This document shows positions 33,819 to 41,516 of a stretch of 42,544 nucleotides of DNA, one piece after another. Source of the stretch: a bacterium (GTDB lineage: Bacteria; Patescibacteriota; Saccharimonadia; Saccharimonadales; Saccharimonadaceae); assembly GCA_021781475.1 (NCBI GenBank), contig JAJXWT010000005.1, positions 1 through 42,544 of the forward strand, given 5' to 3'. The notes beneath the pieces are model-generated. The model made no database searches. It saw nothing but the letters and a program-made list of their open reading frames with translations, and was not told the origin of the DNA. The translations under genes and the position numbers were made by a program. Every line of letters begins with the position of its first letter. Positions within the stretch are counted from its first letter, which is position 1.

Positions 33819-34361
33819 ATGAGTCTGAGTCGAATCGGAAAACTACCAATCGAGATTCCGTCCGGTGTGACAATCACGGTTGACTCTGGTGACGTTACTG
33901 TGAAAGGCCCCAAGGGCGAACTGACACAGTTTATTACGCCAGCGGTAAATGTTAAGGTTGACGGTAACGTATTTACCGTTGAACCAAAAGACGAAAGCAA
34001 AGAAGCGCGTGCCCAGCACGGCTTAATGCGTGCTTTAGTCAACAACATGGTCGTTGGTGTCACCAAGGGCTTTGAAAAACGGCTTGAAGTAAAAGGTGTG
34101 GGTTTTCGTGTCAACACCACTAACAATGTGCTCGACATGACCCTCGGCTTTAGCCACCCGGTACAATATAAAGCGCCTGCAGGCATTACTATTACCAATG
34201 AAAAAATGGTAATCGTGGTTGCCGGTATCGACAAGCAAAAAGTCGGCCAGGTTGCCGCTGAAATCCGCGCGATTAAGAAACCTGAACCATACAAGGGCAA
34301 AGGTATTATGTACGTGGACGAACAAATTTTGCGTAAAGCAGGAAAGACGGGTAAAAAGTAA
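33819..34361 (+). CDS. rplF: 50S ribosomal protein L6
   Basis: A 180-aa two-domain protein at the factor-binding site. Seen: MSLSRIGKLPIEIPSGV start, VTVKGPKGEL (about residues 27-36) and the C-terminal EPYKGKGIMYVDE (about 155-167) with GKTGKK. It is 18 nt after rpsH with GAAAGG upstream and overlaps rplR by one base. Confidence 0.97.
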   Translation: MSLSRIGKLPIEIPSGVTITVDSGDVTVKGPKGELTQFITPAVNVKVDGNVFTVEPKDESKEARAQHGLMRALVNNMVVGVTKGFEKRLEVKGVGFRVNTTNNVLDMTLGFSHPVQYKAPAGITITNEKMVIVVAGIDKQKVGQVAAEIRAIKKPEPYKGKGIMYVDEQILRKAGKTGKK

Positions 34362-34720
34362 TGCGCACCACTGAAATTGCTAAAAGGCTTACCAACAAAA
34401 TGCTCCGCAAAGGTCGCGTTCGCTCAACTATTAAGGGCACGCCGGAACGCCCACGCCTTAGCGTGACAATCAGTAATATGCACGTAAGCGCCCAAGTTAT
34501 TGATGACACCAAAGGTAATACGATTGCAAGTGCCACCACTGTTGGTGCCAAAGCAACCGGTACAATGACCGAAAAGTGTATCATTGTTGGCACCGAAATT
34601 GCCAAAAAAGCGAAAAAAGCTAAAGTAACCAGTGTTGTATTCGATCGCAACGGCCGCGCCTATGCCGGCCGCCTAAAGGCGCTCGCCGATGCAGCACGTA
34701 AAGAAGGATTGGAGTTTTAG
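34361..34720 (+). CDS. rplR: 50S ribosomal protein L18
   Basis: A 119-aa 5S rRNA-binding protein. Seen: the basic start with RVRSTIKGTPERPRLSV (about residues 20-36), SNMHVSAQVIDD and the C-terminal VVFDRNGRAYAGRLKALADAAR region. TAATG joins it to rplF; rpsE begins 1 nt after the stop. Confidence 0.96.
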   Translation: MRTTEIAKRLTNKMLRKGRVRSTIKGTPERPRLSVTISNMHVSAQVIDDTKGNTIASATTVGAKATGTMTEKCIIVGTEIAKKAKKAKVTSVVFDRNGRAYAGRLKALADAARKEGLEF

Positions 34721-34721
34721 T

Positions 34722-35327
34722 ATGGCAGAACAAGCTGCAAATACTACCCCACGTTCAGGTGCCCAAGGTGGCCGCCAGCAGCAACGTGGTGGTCGCCGCG
34801 ATGACCGGCGAAACCAGGCGCCAGAAGCGCCAAAAGAGTTCGAAGAGAACGTAATTGCGATTGACCGTGTTGCCCGCGTGGTAAAAGGTGGCCGCCGCTT
34901 TAGGTTCCAAGCACTCGTTGTGGTTGGTAACCGCAAAAACAAAGTTGGTGTTGGCCTTGCAAAAGGCGCCGACGTACAGGCAGCCGTTGCAAAGGCAACT
35001 GATGTCGCGAAAAAGCACCTTATTACTATCCCTGTCGTTAACACAACTATCCCACACGATGTCGAAGTGAAGGTAAGCGGTGCGCACGTGCTGCTAAAAC
35101 CCGCTGCGCCAGGTACTGGTATTATCGCCGGTGGCGTGGTTCGTTCTGTCGTGAGTGTGACTGGCGTAAGCAACCTGATCAGCAAAAGTCTTGGTAGCAC
35201 TAACAAGGTTAACATCGCGTACGCGACCATCAAGGCCCTGGGCGAGCTTGTTCCAAAGGACCAATGGCTTAACGCCCCTAAAAAGAAGGCCGCAAAGCCA
35301 GCCGCTGAAGCCAAGGAGAGCAGGTAA
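34722..35327 (+). CDS. rpsE: 30S ribosomal protein S5, with an Arg/Gly-rich N-terminus
   Basis: A 201-aa decoding-fidelity protein. An extension of about 40 residues rich in Gln, Gly and Arg (GGRQQQRGGRRDDRR) precedes the RNA-binding domain with RVARVVKGGRRFRFQALVV (about residues 49-67) and GLAKGADVQAAV. A Lys/Ala tail ends it. ATG 34722 follows TTGGAG at 8 nt; the upstream in-frame TTG is unsupported. rplO overlaps directly, with no rpmD between them. Confidence 0.96.
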   Translation: MAEQAANTTPRSGAQGGRQQQRGGRRDDRRNQAPEAPKEFEENVIAIDRVARVVKGGRRFRFQALVVVGNRKNKVGVGLAKGADVQAAVAKATDVAKKHLITIPVVNTTIPHDVEVKVSGAHVLLKPAAPGTGIIAGGVVRSVVSVTGVSNLISKSLGSTNKVNIAYATIKALGELVPKDQWLNAPKKKAAKPAAEAKESR

Positions 35328-35809
35328 TGAAATACAACGAACTCCAAATTGATAGCCACAAAGACCGCAAGCGCGTCGGCCGCGGAATAAGCGCCGGGGG
35401 TGGCAAAACCGCCGGTCGTGGTACTAAGGGCCAGAACGCCCGTACTGGTAAAAAGCTCCGTAGCATGTTCCAGGGTGGCCAAAACGGCATCGCCCGGGCC
35501 GTGCCAAAGGGCCGCGGCTTTAAGTCGCTACGCACCCCTGCCCAAGTTGTGTACCTTGACCGCCTGAACGGCCTTAAAGGCACTGCCGATAACTTTGCAC
35601 TATACGAGGCTGGCCTTATCGCCACGCCATTCCACACTGTTAAGGTTATTAGCCGTGGTGAGCTAACTGACAAAGTTACCCTAAAAACTCAGGGCGCTTC
35701 AAAAGCAGTTATTGCTGCGATTGAAAAGGCCGGCGGTTCGTTCCAAAAGACTCCAACGCCACTTCCTGCAAGCGCCAAGCAAGCAGAAGCCGACGACAAA
35801 AAGAAATAG
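35327..35809 (+). CDS. rplO: 50S ribosomal protein L15
   Basis: A 160-aa late-assembly protein. The Gly/Arg-rich N-terminal tail (RKRVGRGISAGGGKTAGRG, about residues 15-33) and GFKSLRTPAQVVYLDRLN (about 64-81) are typical. Normally rpmD (L30) precedes it; here rpsE overlaps it by one base, so L30 is absent from this locus. The operon ends here at a terminator. Confidence 0.96.
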   Translation: MKYNELQIDSHKDRKRVGRGISAGGGKTAGRGTKGQNARTGKKLRSMFQGGQNGIARAVPKGRGFKSLRTPAQVVYLDRLNGLKGTADNFALYEAGLIATPFHTVKVISRGELTDKVTLKTQGASKAVIAAIEKAGGSFQKTPTPLPASAKQAEADDKKK

Positions 35810-35828
35810 TGCCCATTGCGCTTACAAA

Positions 35829-35858
35829 AAAACTCCGGCATAAGCGCCGGAGTTTTGT
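35829..35858 (+). terminator. Terminator between rplO and secY
   Basis: A perfect 11-bp stem AAAACTCCGGC/GCCGGAGTTTT (35829-35839 with 35846-35856). It splits secY from the spc-type genes. Confidence 0.9.
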
Positions 35859-35902
35859 TGTCGTATGGCCCAAGCAAAGCGTCGCTTTCTATGGGGTAAA
35901 TA

Positions 35903-35911
35903 TGGTATACT
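35903..35911 (+). promoter_or_regulatory. Extended -10 promoter of secY
   Basis: TG-G-TATACT without a clear -35; leader about 40 nt. Confidence 0.6.
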
Positions 35912-35956
35912 GGTGTTTGAATAAATTGACAGCTGTAAATGGGGTAATTGACCGAA

Positions 35957-37426
35957 ATGAACTGGAAAACAGTATTAAGATCACTAAAGAACAAGGATAT
36001 GCAAAAACGGCTACTCGTTGTAGTCGGCCTTATTGTCACGTTCCGCTTTTTGGCACACATTCCAGTGCCCCTGGCTGCTCCAACGCAGCTAAAGACCGTC
36101 ATTGACACCGTCATTAGCAGCAGCAACTTTGGCGGATTTTTGAACCTGCTTTCGGGCGGAGCGCTTAGCCAGATTGCCGTCGTAATGGTCGGGCTAAACC
36201 CATTCATTACCGCGAGCATTATAACCCAGCTACTTACTAAAGTTATCCCAAGCCTCGAAGAAATCAACAAAGACGGCGAAACGGGTCGGCGTAAAATCAA
36301 CCAATGGACGCGCCTGCTGACCGTGCCGCTCGCGATTATCCAAAGCATCGCCTACATTTACATTTTGCGCCAGACCTACCTTGCGGGTAGCACGGCCGGT
36401 AGCCTTGCGAACACACCAAGCGAGTGGATTATCGCCGTAATGGCTATGACAGCCGGCTCGGTGCTCCTTATGTGGCTTGGCGAGCTTATTACCGAACAAG
36501 GGATCGGCAACGGTATTTCATTGCTAATTTTTGCAGGTATTATTAGCCAGCTACCCAAGACATTCCAAACCATTGTTGCAAGCCTGTTCGATACCTCTAG
36601 CGGTACCCTAAATGTATTCGGCTGGTTCCACTTGCCGGTGAACCCCACGGTATTCTGGGTGGTACTAGCAATTGCGCTCCTTTCGCTTGCAATATTATAT
36701 GTGTTGGTTAAAATCAACGAGGCGCAGCGTATTATTACTATAAATTATGCAAAACGAGTAAGCGGCAACACCAGCTACGGTGGCATTAAAAGCATTTTGC
36801 CTGTTAAGCTGATTGCCGCGGGCGTAATCCCAGTCATTTTTGCAGTAGCCTTTTTGAGCTTGCCGGCATTTGCTGGCCAGGTATTAAAAGCAACCGGCAG
36901 CGCGTCTATGCAGGGGCTTGCGACAAACCTAAGCACATGGTTCCAGCAACCAAGTCAGACAGCCTTTGCCAGCAATGACCCAACAGTATTAATTTACCCT
37001 GTCGCATACTTTTTGCTTGTGCTGTTATTTACCTACTTTTATACCGGCATTGTATTTAATAGCGACGAGATTACCGAAAACCTGCAAAAACAAGGTGGTT
37101 TTGTAGAAGGCATTCGGCCCGGCACACAGACTCAAAAGTACCTGAACACTGTTGTAAACCGCTTAACGCTGTTTGGATCTATCGCGCTTGGTGTTATCGC
37201 CGTAATGCCGTTTGCAATCGAGTATGTGTTTGTGAAACTCGGCATTAATGCCAGCAACCTATCTATCGGAGGCACCGGCCTACTGATCGTCGTGACCGTT
37301 GGCCTTGAAACGCTCCGCCAAGTGAACTCACGCGCCCTTATGGTAACCTACGATGATTACGACACCGACAACGTGGCGAGCAAGCGGTTCCGCCTGCCAC
37401 GCTTCCGCAAAGCTAAAGAATTTTAA
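35957..37426 (+). CDS. secY: Protein translocase subunit SecY
   Basis: A 489-aa channel protein, somewhat longer than the usual 430-440. About ten membrane segments are visible. Conserved blocks: SGGALSQIAVVMVGLNPFITASIITQLL (shortened here to its parts; about residues 55-82), GIGNGISLLIF (about 183-193) and the cytoplasmic loop NLQKQGGFVEGIRPGTQT (about 376-393) that contacts ribosome and SecA. ATG 35957 is preferred over TTG 35948. It is alone: the usual adk and map do not follow. No clear terminator is seen after it. Confidence 0.96.
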   Translation: MNWKTVLRSLKNKDMQKRLLVVVGLIVTFRFLAHIPVPLAAPTQLKTVIDTVISSSNFGGFLNLLSGGALSQIAVVMVGLNPFITASIITQLLTKVIPSLEEINKDGETGRRKINQWTRLLTVPLAIIQSIAYIYILRQTYLAGSTAGSLANTPSEWIIAVMAMTAGSVLLMWLGELITEQGIGNGISLLIFAGIISQLPKTFQTIVASLFDTSSGTLNVFGWFHLPVNPTVFWVVLAIALLSLAILYVLVKINEAQRIITINYAKRVSGNTSYGGIKSILPVKLIAAGVIPVIFAVAFLSLPAFAGQVLKATGSASMQGLATNLSTWFQQPSQTAFASNDPTVLIYPVAYFLLVLLFTYFYTGIVFNSDEITENLQKQGGFVEGIRPGTQTQKYLNTVVNRLTLFGSIALGVIAVMPFAIEYVFVKLGINASNLSIGGTGLLIVVTVGLETLRQVNSRALMVTYDDYDTDNVASKRFRLPRFRKAKEF

Positions 37427-37445
37427 TCAATCTGTAACAAACTAC

Positions 37446-37474
37446 TTGTTTTTGTGTGATAATTTTCACATAAT
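37446..37474 (+). promoter_or_regulatory. Promoter candidate in the secY-infA gap
   Basis: TTGTTT (37446-37451), 17 nt, CATAAT (37469-37474), predicted start near 37481, at the left edge of the structured region. Confidence 0.5.
37455..37470 (+). promoter_or_regulatory. CRP/FNR-like palindrome
   Basis: TGTGA-N6-TCACA, the consensus geometry of CRP-family sites, lies between the -35 and -10 of the preceding promoter, where binding would repress. It could also fold as a 5-bp hairpin at the end of the secY transcript. Confidence 0.35.
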
Positions 37475-37480
37475 GTAACT

Positions 37481-37670
37481 ATTCGTTGGGAGGTCCAGCG
37501 AACAACGAGGCCTTCGCCTCCTGACCCGAAAGGGTGATGCGATATGTGTGGTTCCGGATGCGTACAATCAATCGCAAGCGGACTCGGCCATACACGATTC
37601 AACTAGGAGGTGATCTGGTCTAAGGGCGCCCACACCTGGCCGCCCGGCAGAGTCTAACCAGCTCTGTTTT
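37481..37670 (+). ncRNA. Candidate structured ncRNA, about 190 nt
   Basis: A gene-free region dense in small stems: GAGGC-CTTC-GCCTC (37507-37520), ACCC-GAAA-GGGT (37524-37535), a 7-bp TGTGTGG/CCATACA stem enclosing TCCG/CGGA and GCG/CGC, and CAGAG/CTCTG followed by TTTT (37648-37670), a weak terminator. AGGAGGTGATC at 37605-37615 is an 11-nt perfect complement of the 16S anti-Shine-Dalgarno tail, with no start codon placed to use it; CCTCCT at 37517-37522 could mask it. It does not match tmRNA, RNase P RNA, SRP RNA or tRNA signatures known to me. A 28-codon ORF within it (from about 37537) is probably chance. Confidence 0.4.
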
Positions 37671-37671
37671 A

Positions 37672-37702
37672 GCCCATGGACGCGCACGTAGCGTCCATGG
37701 GC
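37672..37702 (+). other. Perfect 12-bp hairpin in the secY-infA gap
   Basis: 37672-37683 pairs with 37691-37702, 7-nt loop, with no T-run after it. Either the 3' end of the candidate ncRNA or a separate processing or termination element. 37703-37814 holds nothing else I recognise. Confidence 0.6.
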
Positions 37703-37814
37703 ACCCTCCAGGCCGGCACAACATGTGCTTGAATCTTATGCATAATTTAGTACAATAGGATTATAAAAGACACGCTAAAGCGACAAAAACAGATGAAACC
37801 ACGCGTGATTACTC

Positions 37815-37843
37815 TTTACAATGCACGTAGCTTAGCTTATAAT
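37815..37843 (+). promoter_or_regulatory. Promoter of the infA-rpsI operon
   Basis: TTTACA (37815-37820), 17 nt, TATAAT (37838-37843); the leader is only about 8-9 nt. Confidence 0.8.
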
Positions 37844-37858
37844 GTGTAATTGTATTCT

Positions 37859-38101
37859 ATGGCGAGTCAAAAAGAAGTGATTAAGTTGAAAGGTAAGGTA
37901 GTGGAAGCACTGCCTAATACTCAATTTAAGGTACAACTTGAAAACGGCCTTAGTATCATCGCTCACATCAGCGGTAAAATGCGCAAACATTATATCCGTT
38001 TGGTACCAGGCGATAACGTGGAAGTCGAGTTAACCCCTTATGATCTCACAAAGGGTAGAATCGTATTCCGCGCACGGGACGAACGGCCAGCGGCCGGGTA
38101 A
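37859..38101 (+). CDS. infA: Translation initiation factor IF-1
   Basis: An 80-aa single OB-fold factor that binds the A site of the 30S subunit during initiation. Seen: [20 protein letters not shown] (about residues 11-30), the [15 protein letters not shown] block (about 39-53) and the terminal KGRIVFR with a short RDERPAAG tail. ATG 37859 matches the family; the in-frame TTG at 37850 falls at the predicted transcript start. No Shine-Dalgarno fits in the very short leader. It heads the alpha-type operon. Confidence 0.95.
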   Translation: MASQKEVIKLKGKVVEALPNTQFKVQLENGLSIIAHISGKMRKHYIRLVPGDNVEVELTPYDLTKGRIVFRARDERPAAG

Positions 38102-38163
38102 GCCCAAAGCACTATATAAACGTAAGCCGGTTTTTCCGGGGGAAGGATTTTTTGGACGCAACA

Positions 38164-38280
38164 ATGAAAGTTCGTGCAAGCGTGAAAAAAATCAGTCCAG
38201 ATGATCAGATTGTACGCCGTAAAGGCATCCTTCGGGTTATCAACAAGAAAAAACCTAAGAACAAGCAAAGGCAGGGTTAA
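38164..38280 (+). CDS. rpmJ: 50S ribosomal protein L36, zinc-free
   Basis: A 38-aa protein starting MKVRASVKK and ending KQRQG, the exact frame and length of bacterial L36. The four zinc ligands of the standard protein, Cys11, Cys14, Cys27 and His33, are Ser11, Asp14, Asn27 and Asn33 here, so this is a C-minus form that cannot build the zinc ribbon. TTGGA lies about 8 nt before ATG. The 62-nt gap after infA contains a CCGG-rich small hairpin. rpsM begins 2 nt later. Confidence 0.95.
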   Translation: MKVRASVKKISPDDQIVRRKGILRVINKKKPKNKQRQG

Positions 38281-38282
38281 GC

Positions 38283-38669
38283 ATGGCTCGAATTTCTGGG
38301 GTAGTAATACCCTCTGAAAAGCAAGTGCAGATCGCTTTGACGTACATTTACGGCATCGGTCCCAAGCACTCTTCGACCATCCTTGCGGCGGCTAAAGTAC
38401 AGCCGACCACTCGGGTGAAAGATCTCACCGAGGCTGAAGAGCAGCGCATTCGCGACATTATCGACAAAGATTTTGTTACCGAAGGCGACTTGCAACGCCT
38501 GGTGCAAAATAATATCAAACGCCTTAAGGATATCAACGCATACCGCGGCCTTAGGCACAAGGCAGGGCTCCCAACTCGTGGTCAACGCACCCGAACGAAC
38601 GCACGAACTCGCAAGGGTAGGGCGGTGGCAGTTGGTGGTGCACAGCCAAAAGCAGCAAGTAAGACTTAA
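38283..38669 (+). CDS. rpsM: 30S ribosomal protein S13
   Basis: A 128-aa protein bridging 30S head and 50S subunit. Seen: [14 protein letters not shown] start, [13 protein letters not shown] (about residues 18-30), the helix-two-turn-helix region and the C-terminal [24 protein letters not shown] split across about residues 89-112. GGCAGGG lies upstream. Followed by rpsK after 17 nt. Confidence 0.97.
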   Translation: MARISGVVIPSEKQVQIALTYIYGIGPKHSSTILAAAKVQPTTRVKDLTEAEEQRIRDIIDKDFVTEGDLQRLVQNNIKRLKDINAYRGLRHKAGLPTRGQRTRTNARTRKGRAVAVGGAQPKAASKT

Positions 38670-38686
38670 AAAGAAAGGACATTGAT

Positions 38687-39079
38687 ATGGCAGAAGCAAA
38701 ATCTTCAACCAAGAAAAAGCAACGCCGGTCAGTCCCGACTGGTCAGCTGCATATCCAAGCGACGTTCAACAACACAATTATTACGTTCGCTGACGGTAAA
38801 GGTAATGTGTTGAGCGCCAGCAGTGCTGGTGCCTGTGGCTTTAGGGGCAGCAAAAAGGGCACGGCTTATGCCGCCCAAATTGCCGCCGAAAAGGCTACCG
38901 AACTTGCAAAAACTGGTTACGGCGTCAGCGCCGTCGACGTGTATGTAAAGGGCGTAGGCCTCGGCCGTGATTCGGCTATCCGAACACTACAGAACTTTGA
39001 CATTACCGTAAATAGCATTAAAGACGTGACAGGTGTGCCACACGGTGGCGTGCGCCCACGTAAAGCGAGGAGGGCATAA
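38687..39079 (+). CDS. rpsK: 30S ribosomal protein S11
   Basis: A 130-aa protein of the 30S platform near the E site. Seen: QATFNNTIITFAD (about residues 24-36), AGACGFRGSKKGTAYAAQ (about 47-64), VKGVGLGRDSAIR and the terminal GVRPRKARR. AAGAAAGGAC lies 7-8 nt before ATG. A conserved Asn-Gly deamidation site is not apparent in the usual place. Confidence 0.97.
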   Translation: MAEAKSSTKKKQRRSVPTGQLHIQATFNNTIITFADGKGNVLSASSAGACGFRGSKKGTAYAAQIAAEKATELAKTGYGVSAVDVYVKGVGLGRDSAIRTLQNFDITVNSIKDVTGVPHGGVRPRKARRA

Positions 39080-39083
39080 CCTT

Positions 39084-39701
39084 ATGGCACGTGATACTAG
39101 CCCAATCGTCAAACAAAGTCGCCGCGAAGGTGTTGCATTACACCCCAAGGCATACAAAATCATGCTCCGCAAAAGTGGCATTCCAGGCGAACACGCCGGT
39201 GGTCGCCAAAACAAACCAAGCATGTATGCAACCCAGTTGCGTGAAAAGCAAAAGGTGCGTCGCATGTACGGCTTACTTGAAAAACAGTTCGCAAAGCTCA
39301 TGAACGAAGCCGGCCGCAAAGAAGGCCTAGCTGGTGAAAACTTGCTCCAGCTTTTGGAACGCCGCATCGACAACACGGTATACCGCGCAGGTTTTGCAAC
39401 CAGCCGCCGTGCCGCGCGCCAACTTGTGAGCCATGGCCACTTTGAACTAAATGGTCGCCGTGTTGACATTCCATCAATCCGCCTAAAGGCTGGCGATATT
39501 TTGACAGTTCGTGTTAAAAGCCAAAAATCTGGCTACTTTACACAACTGAATGATGTCGTTACTAACTCGCTCCAACAACCACTCAGCTGGTTAAAGAGCG
39601 ACGCCAAAAAGATGAAGATTGAAATCACCGGTTTGCCAAAGCGCGAAGAAGCCGAAGCAGACATTAATGAGCAGCTAATCGTTGAGTACTACTCACGTTA
39701 A
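39084..39701 (+). CDS. rpsD: 30S ribosomal protein S4, cysteine-free
   Basis: A 205-aa 16S-binding assembly protein. Seen: SRREGVALHPKAY (about residues 12-24), QLREKQKVRRMYG (about 49-61) and an S4 RNA-binding domain with RRAARQLVSHGHFELNGRR (about 109-127). It lacks the N-terminal cysteine knuckle some bacteria have. ATG 39084 matches the family start MARD; GAGGAGG lies about 12 nt upstream. In enterobacteria S4 represses this operon. Confidence 0.96.
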   Translation: MARDTSPIVKQSRREGVALHPKAYKIMLRKSGIPGEHAGGRQNKPSMYATQLREKQKVRRMYGLLEKQFAKLMNEAGRKEGLAGENLLQLLERRIDNTVYRAGFATSRRAARQLVSHGHFELNGRRVDIPSIRLKAGDILTVRVKSQKSGYFTQLNDVVTNSLQQPLSWLKSDAKKMKIEITGLPKREEAEADINEQLIVEYYSR

Positions 39702-39721
39702 AGGGTAAGGAGATACAGTAC

Positions 39722-40645
39722 ATGTCTAAAGTAATTCACAATCCAGCTCTCGCTCGTATTGACGAAAACGGCGCAAATAGCGCAACGTTCGTAATCGAGC
39801 CCCTCCACGCCGGTTATGGTAATACCCTTGGAAACAGTTTGCGCCGCGTGCTTTTAAGCAGCATTCGTGGTGGCGCCATTGTCGCGTTCCGAATTGAAGG
39901 CGCAAGCCATGAGTTCGCTACTATTAAGGGTGTCAAAGAAGATGTCGTTGACATCATGCTAAACCTTAAGGGTGTCATCGTGAACGTTCATGGCGACGAG
40001 CCAGTTGAGCTACGGCTCGAAGCAAAAGGCGCCGGCGAAGTCACTGCCGCTCAAATTAAAACAACTGCCGATGTTGAAATCGTTAATACAGACCACGTGA
40101 TCTGCACTATCGACGACCCAAAGACAGTAGTTGTCATGGACATCATTGCCGACAGTGGTCGCGGTTACCTCACCATTGAGGATTCTTCGGAAAGCCGTAA
40201 GCACAGCGACATGATCGCACTTGACGCAGCCTTTGGCCCTGTTACACGCTGCCGTTTCAAAGTCGACGCAACCCGTGTCGGCCAAGAAACAAATCTGGAC
40301 AGGCTTGAGCTGACCGTTGAAACAAACGGGCTGATTACGCCACGCGAAGCGTTCGAAGAAGCAGCCGCAATTTTGGTGAACCAGTACAACGCACTCGCCG
40401 GTAGCACAACCGTCGAAGCTTTGCCTGCGCTTGGCACAACAGTCAGCGAAGACGAGGGCGAGCTGAACACACCAATCGAAGAACTGGGCCTTAGCGCCCG
40501 CACAGCAAATGCGCTTATCAACAATGATATTCGCACCGTTCACGACCTTGTGACGCTTAGTGAGCAAGACCTTCGTGAGCTAAAGGGCTTTGGCAGCAAA
40601 GCGCTTGATGAAGTTAAAGATAAACTAGCGGAGTTGGAACTGTAA
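39722..40645 (+). CDS. rpoA: RNA polymerase alpha subunit
   Basis: A 307-aa subunit that scaffolds beta and beta'. The N-terminal domain has the dimer signature GNTLGNSLRRVLLSSIRGGA (residues about 34-53). The C-terminal domain, which contacts UP elements and activators, is complete (about 245-307: IEELGLSARTANAL and LKGFGSKALDEVKDKL). So activator contact through alpha is possible in this genome. AAGGAG lies 8 nt before ATG. It lies between rpsD and rplQ as in most bacteria. Confidence 0.98.
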   Translation: MSKVIHNPALARIDENGANSATFVIEPLHAGYGNTLGNSLRRVLLSSIRGGAIVAFRIEGASHEFATIKGVKEDVVDIMLNLKGVIVNVHGDEPVELRLEAKGAGEVTAAQIKTTADVEIVNTDHVICTIDDPKTVVVMDIIADSGRGYLTIEDSSESRKHSDMIALDAAFGPVTRCRFKVDATRVGQETNLDRLELTVETNGLITPREAFEEAAAILVNQYNALAGSTTVEALPALGTTVSEDEGELNTPIEELGLSARTANALINNDIRTVHDLVTLSEQDLRELKGFGSKALDEVKDKLAELEL

Positions 40646-40646
40646 T

Positions 40647-41075
40647 ATGCATAGGCACGGATACGTCGGCCGCAAATTCGGTCGCACCACAGATCAGCGC
40701 CGTGCGCTCATTAAAGGCCTTGCTACTAGTTTAGTGATGGAAGGTAAAATTGAAACTACCTTACCTAAAGCTAAAGAGCTCACGCGCTACATTGAAAAGT
40801 TAATTACCAAAGCCAAAAAGGGTGACCTTGCAAACCGCCGTATGGTGATTGCGGGCCTAACCACCCAGGTTGCTGCCTTTAAGCTTGTGGACGAAATCGC
40901 ACCACAGCTCACCGGCCGCACTAGTGGGCACGTACGCGTCGAGCGTACCCGTCTGCGCACTGGCGATGGCGCCGAAATGGCGACGATTGAGTTCGTTGAC
41001 GAGCTCAAACCAATGCCAAAAGGCGAAAAGGCTGCAAAGCCGGCAGCAAAAGCTGCAAAAAAGGAGACTAAGTAA
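40647..41075 (+). CDS. rplQ: 50S ribosomal protein L17
   Basis: A 142-aa protein, 20 or so residues longer than the E. coli form owing to a Lys/Ala-rich C-terminal tail. Seen: MHRHGYVGRKFGRTTDQRRAL start in two blocks, ATSLVMEGKIETTLPKAKEL (about residues 26-45) and RTRLRTGDGAEMATIE (about 93-108). It starts 1 nt after rpoA and overlaps rplM by one base. Confidence 0.96.
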   Translation: MHRHGYVGRKFGRTTDQRRALIKGLATSLVMEGKIETTLPKAKELTRYIEKLITKAKKGDLANRRMVIAGLTTQVAAFKLVDEIAPQLTGRTSGHVRVERTRLRTGDGAEMATIEFVDELKPMPKGEKAAKPAAKAAKKETK

Positions 41076-41515
41076 TGGCTGATTACAAAACTTTTTCACA
41101 AAAGACAGCCGAAGTCAGCCGTCGTTGGATTTTAATTGACGCCGAAAACGTGCCCCTTGGGCGCGTATCGACAGCAATCACCAAGTACCTAATCGGCAAG
41201 TACAAGCCAACCTACACTCCACACGTGGATGGTGGCGACTACGTTGTTGTAATCAACGCCGAAAAGGTAGCGGTAACTGGCAACAAAGAAGAAGCAAAGA
41301 TTTACTACCGACACAGTGGTTTCCCTGGTGGAATCAAAGATGCAACGTTAAAGGAAGTCCGTGAAAAGTTCCCGACGCGCATCATTGAAAACGCCGTCAA
41401 GGGTATGCTCCCAAAAAACAAGCTTTCAGTCGGCCGCATGGAGCGCCTAAAGCTGTTTGTTGGCCCAGAGCACGCACACACTGCTCAAAAGCCAGAGAAA
41501 GTTGAGGTAAAGTAA
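41075..41515 (+). CDS. rplM: 50S ribosomal protein L13
   Basis: A 146-aa early-assembly protein. Seen: RRWILIDAENVPLGRVST (about residues 16-33), GDYVVVINAEKVAVTGNK (about 53-70), YRHSGFPGG and VKGMLPKNKL. AAAGGAG lies before ATG in the end of rplQ. rplM-rpsI is often a separate operon; here it continues the alpha operon. Confidence 0.97.
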   Translation: MADYKTFSQKTAEVSRRWILIDAENVPLGRVSTAITKYLIGKYKPTYTPHVDGGDYVVVINAEKVAVTGNKEEAKIYYRHSGFPGGIKDATLKEVREKFPTRIIENAVKGMLPKNKLSVGRMERLKLFVGPEHAHTAQKPEKVEVK

Positions 41516-41516
41516 T

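Noticed and set aside
37537-37623. A 28-codon basic ORF starting at ATG in the secY-infA gap
   Set aside because: No well-placed Shine-Dalgarno, and this length is expected by chance in 250 bp; the GGAGG lies near its end, not before its start.
37481-37733. A known housekeeping RNA (tmRNA, RNase P, SRP RNA, 6S RNA)
   Set aside because: No tRNA-like end with TTCGAAT, no RNase P core motifs, no SRP apical GGAA loop and no long 6S-type rod could be found by eye; kept only as an unnamed candidate.
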